Part shown: positions 26,245-26,703 of the stretch, one piece after another | Layout of the letters: every line of letters starts with the position of its first letter | Position numbering within the stretch: the stretch's first letter is position 1 | Source: Verrucomicrobiota bacterium | Lineage (GTDB): Bacteria; Verrucomicrobiota; Verrucomicrobiia; Limisphaerales; JAEYXS01 | Assembly (NCBI GenBank): GCA_023431185.1 | Contig: JAEYXS010000114.1 | Span: forward strand, 1 to 26,703 | Direction of reading: 5' to 3' | DNA: 26,703 bases | The notes under the pieces: model-generated | Told to the model about the DNA's origin: nothing | The model's input: the letters and a program-made list of their open reading frames with translations, nothing else | Databases searched by the model: none | Made by a program: the position numbers and the translations under genes

Positions 26245-26703
26245 ATGAACAAGATGCCGAACAAGAACACCACCATGGCGGCCACGGGGGAATGGGGCCG
26301 ACGGATGGCGCTGGTGGCAGGTCTGCTGGCGGGGCTGTGCTTCCTCAAGTTCGGCGTGCCGGTGGTGCTCACGCAGGCGCATGCCAAACCGGATGTGCTG
26401 ACGGAGTGGGTGTCTGACCAATGGCCGATGCCAATCGGGTATGTGATCTTGGTGGCGGTGTTGATCTACGGTTTTCTAGGGGCACGGATACCGCGGGATG
26501 TGCCCCGGTGGTTGCTCTGGGCGCCGGCGGCGTGGCTGGGCTGGCAGGTATTGGCGACGATGGGGGCGCGGTCGTCGGCGCTGGCGACGACGGTATTGCT
26601 GCATTTTGGGGCGGTAGTGGCGTGTTTTTATCTGGGCTTGTTCGCCTTGAGCCGTTTGACGGATGGGCGGAGATTCTGGGTGCCGGTGGGGGTGGCCTTG
26701 TTG
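26245..26703 (+). CDS. Multi-pass membrane protein, 5' part (possible O-antigen ligase family)
   Basis: 153 codons are open from ATG 26245 to the right edge, with AAGGAACAGAAC just upstream as the ribosome site. After a polar start (MNKMPNKNTTMAATGEWGRR) hydrophobic segments appear near residues 21-36, 64-80, 88-105 and 114-135, separated by short loops such as DQWPMPIGY and GARIPRDVPRW. The first helix is followed by FLKFGVPVVL and a WP-containing loop. From memory this resembles the N terminus of O-antigen-ligase/TPR proteins of related bacteria, but the diagnostic Wzy_C region would lie beyond the window. That assignment is tentative. That it is a real membrane protein gene is likely. Confidence 0.7.
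   Translation, partial: MNKMPNKNTTMAATGEWGRRMALVAGLLAGLCFLKFGVPVVLTQAHAKPDVLTEWVSDQWPMPIGYVILVAVLIYGFLGARIPRDVPRWLLWAPAAWLGWQVLATMGARSSALATTVLLHFGAVVACFYLGLFALSRLTDGRRFWVPVGVALL

Overview
This GC-rich window looks like chromosomal DNA of a Verrucomicrobiota-type bacterium (Pedosphaera/Limisphaerales-like). That is an inference from gene content, not a database match. The content includes a secreted FGly-type sulfatase, a BlaI plus M56-peptidase pair, a secretin-type domain, an ORF6N protein, a b-type succinate dehydrogenase, a small RPEQ-like basic protein, and intergenic spaces packed with short-period (7-nt and 9-nt) degenerate repeats. No rRNA, tRNA, CRISPR array, transposase or replication origin was recognised.

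Layout. 1-208: tail of an unidentified gene, then two heptamer repeat arrays. 209-1681 (minus): exported sulfatase. 1804-3932 (plus): PdxA-family dehydrogenase overlapping a DUF1537/OtnK-DtnK-family kinase, a likely acid-sugar (D-threonate-type) catabolic pair. 3993-5578: ExeA-like AAA ATPase overlapping a GspB-like membrane protein, a secretion or pilus assembly pair. 5598-7190: an RluA pseudouridine synthase fused to an RlmI/RlmK-like RNA methyltransferase. 7264-9402: prolyl oligopeptidase lipoprotein. 9481-10170: HAD hydrolase. 10366-14557: succinate dehydrogenase sdhC-sdhA-sdhB, with an ORF6N gene lodged between sdhA and sdhB, followed by a clear terminator. 14803-16886 (minus): ATP-grasp ligase overlapping a putative zinc metallopeptidase. 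16918-18186 (minus): exported PHP-domain phosphoesterase. 18187-18640: duplicated repeat modules and a truncated copy of the PHP gene's 5' end. 18641-24144: BlaI-type repressor overlapping a 1706-residue protein that joins an M56 (BlaR1-like) membrane peptidase to TPR, N0/N1-like and secretin domains. 24145-26244: a gene-poor stretch with three tandem copies of a composite ~180-bp repeat, a hairpin-rich segment, one small gene and several strong stem-loops. 26245-end: start of a multi-pass membrane protein.

The most notable item is the BlaI/M56-secretin pair. In BlaR1 the extracytoplasmic sensor is a penicillin-binding domain. Here its place is taken by a secretin-like arm of roughly 1300 residues, and the blaI promoter carries a palindrome between its -35 and -10 boxes. 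This suggests a proteolysis-coupled repressor system with a novel envelope-facing input. The second notable item is the family of repeats. At least seven different sequences share a strict 7-nt period, sit between genes and usually have three to six units. They resemble the heptanucleotide STRRs of cyanobacteria in form but not in sequence.
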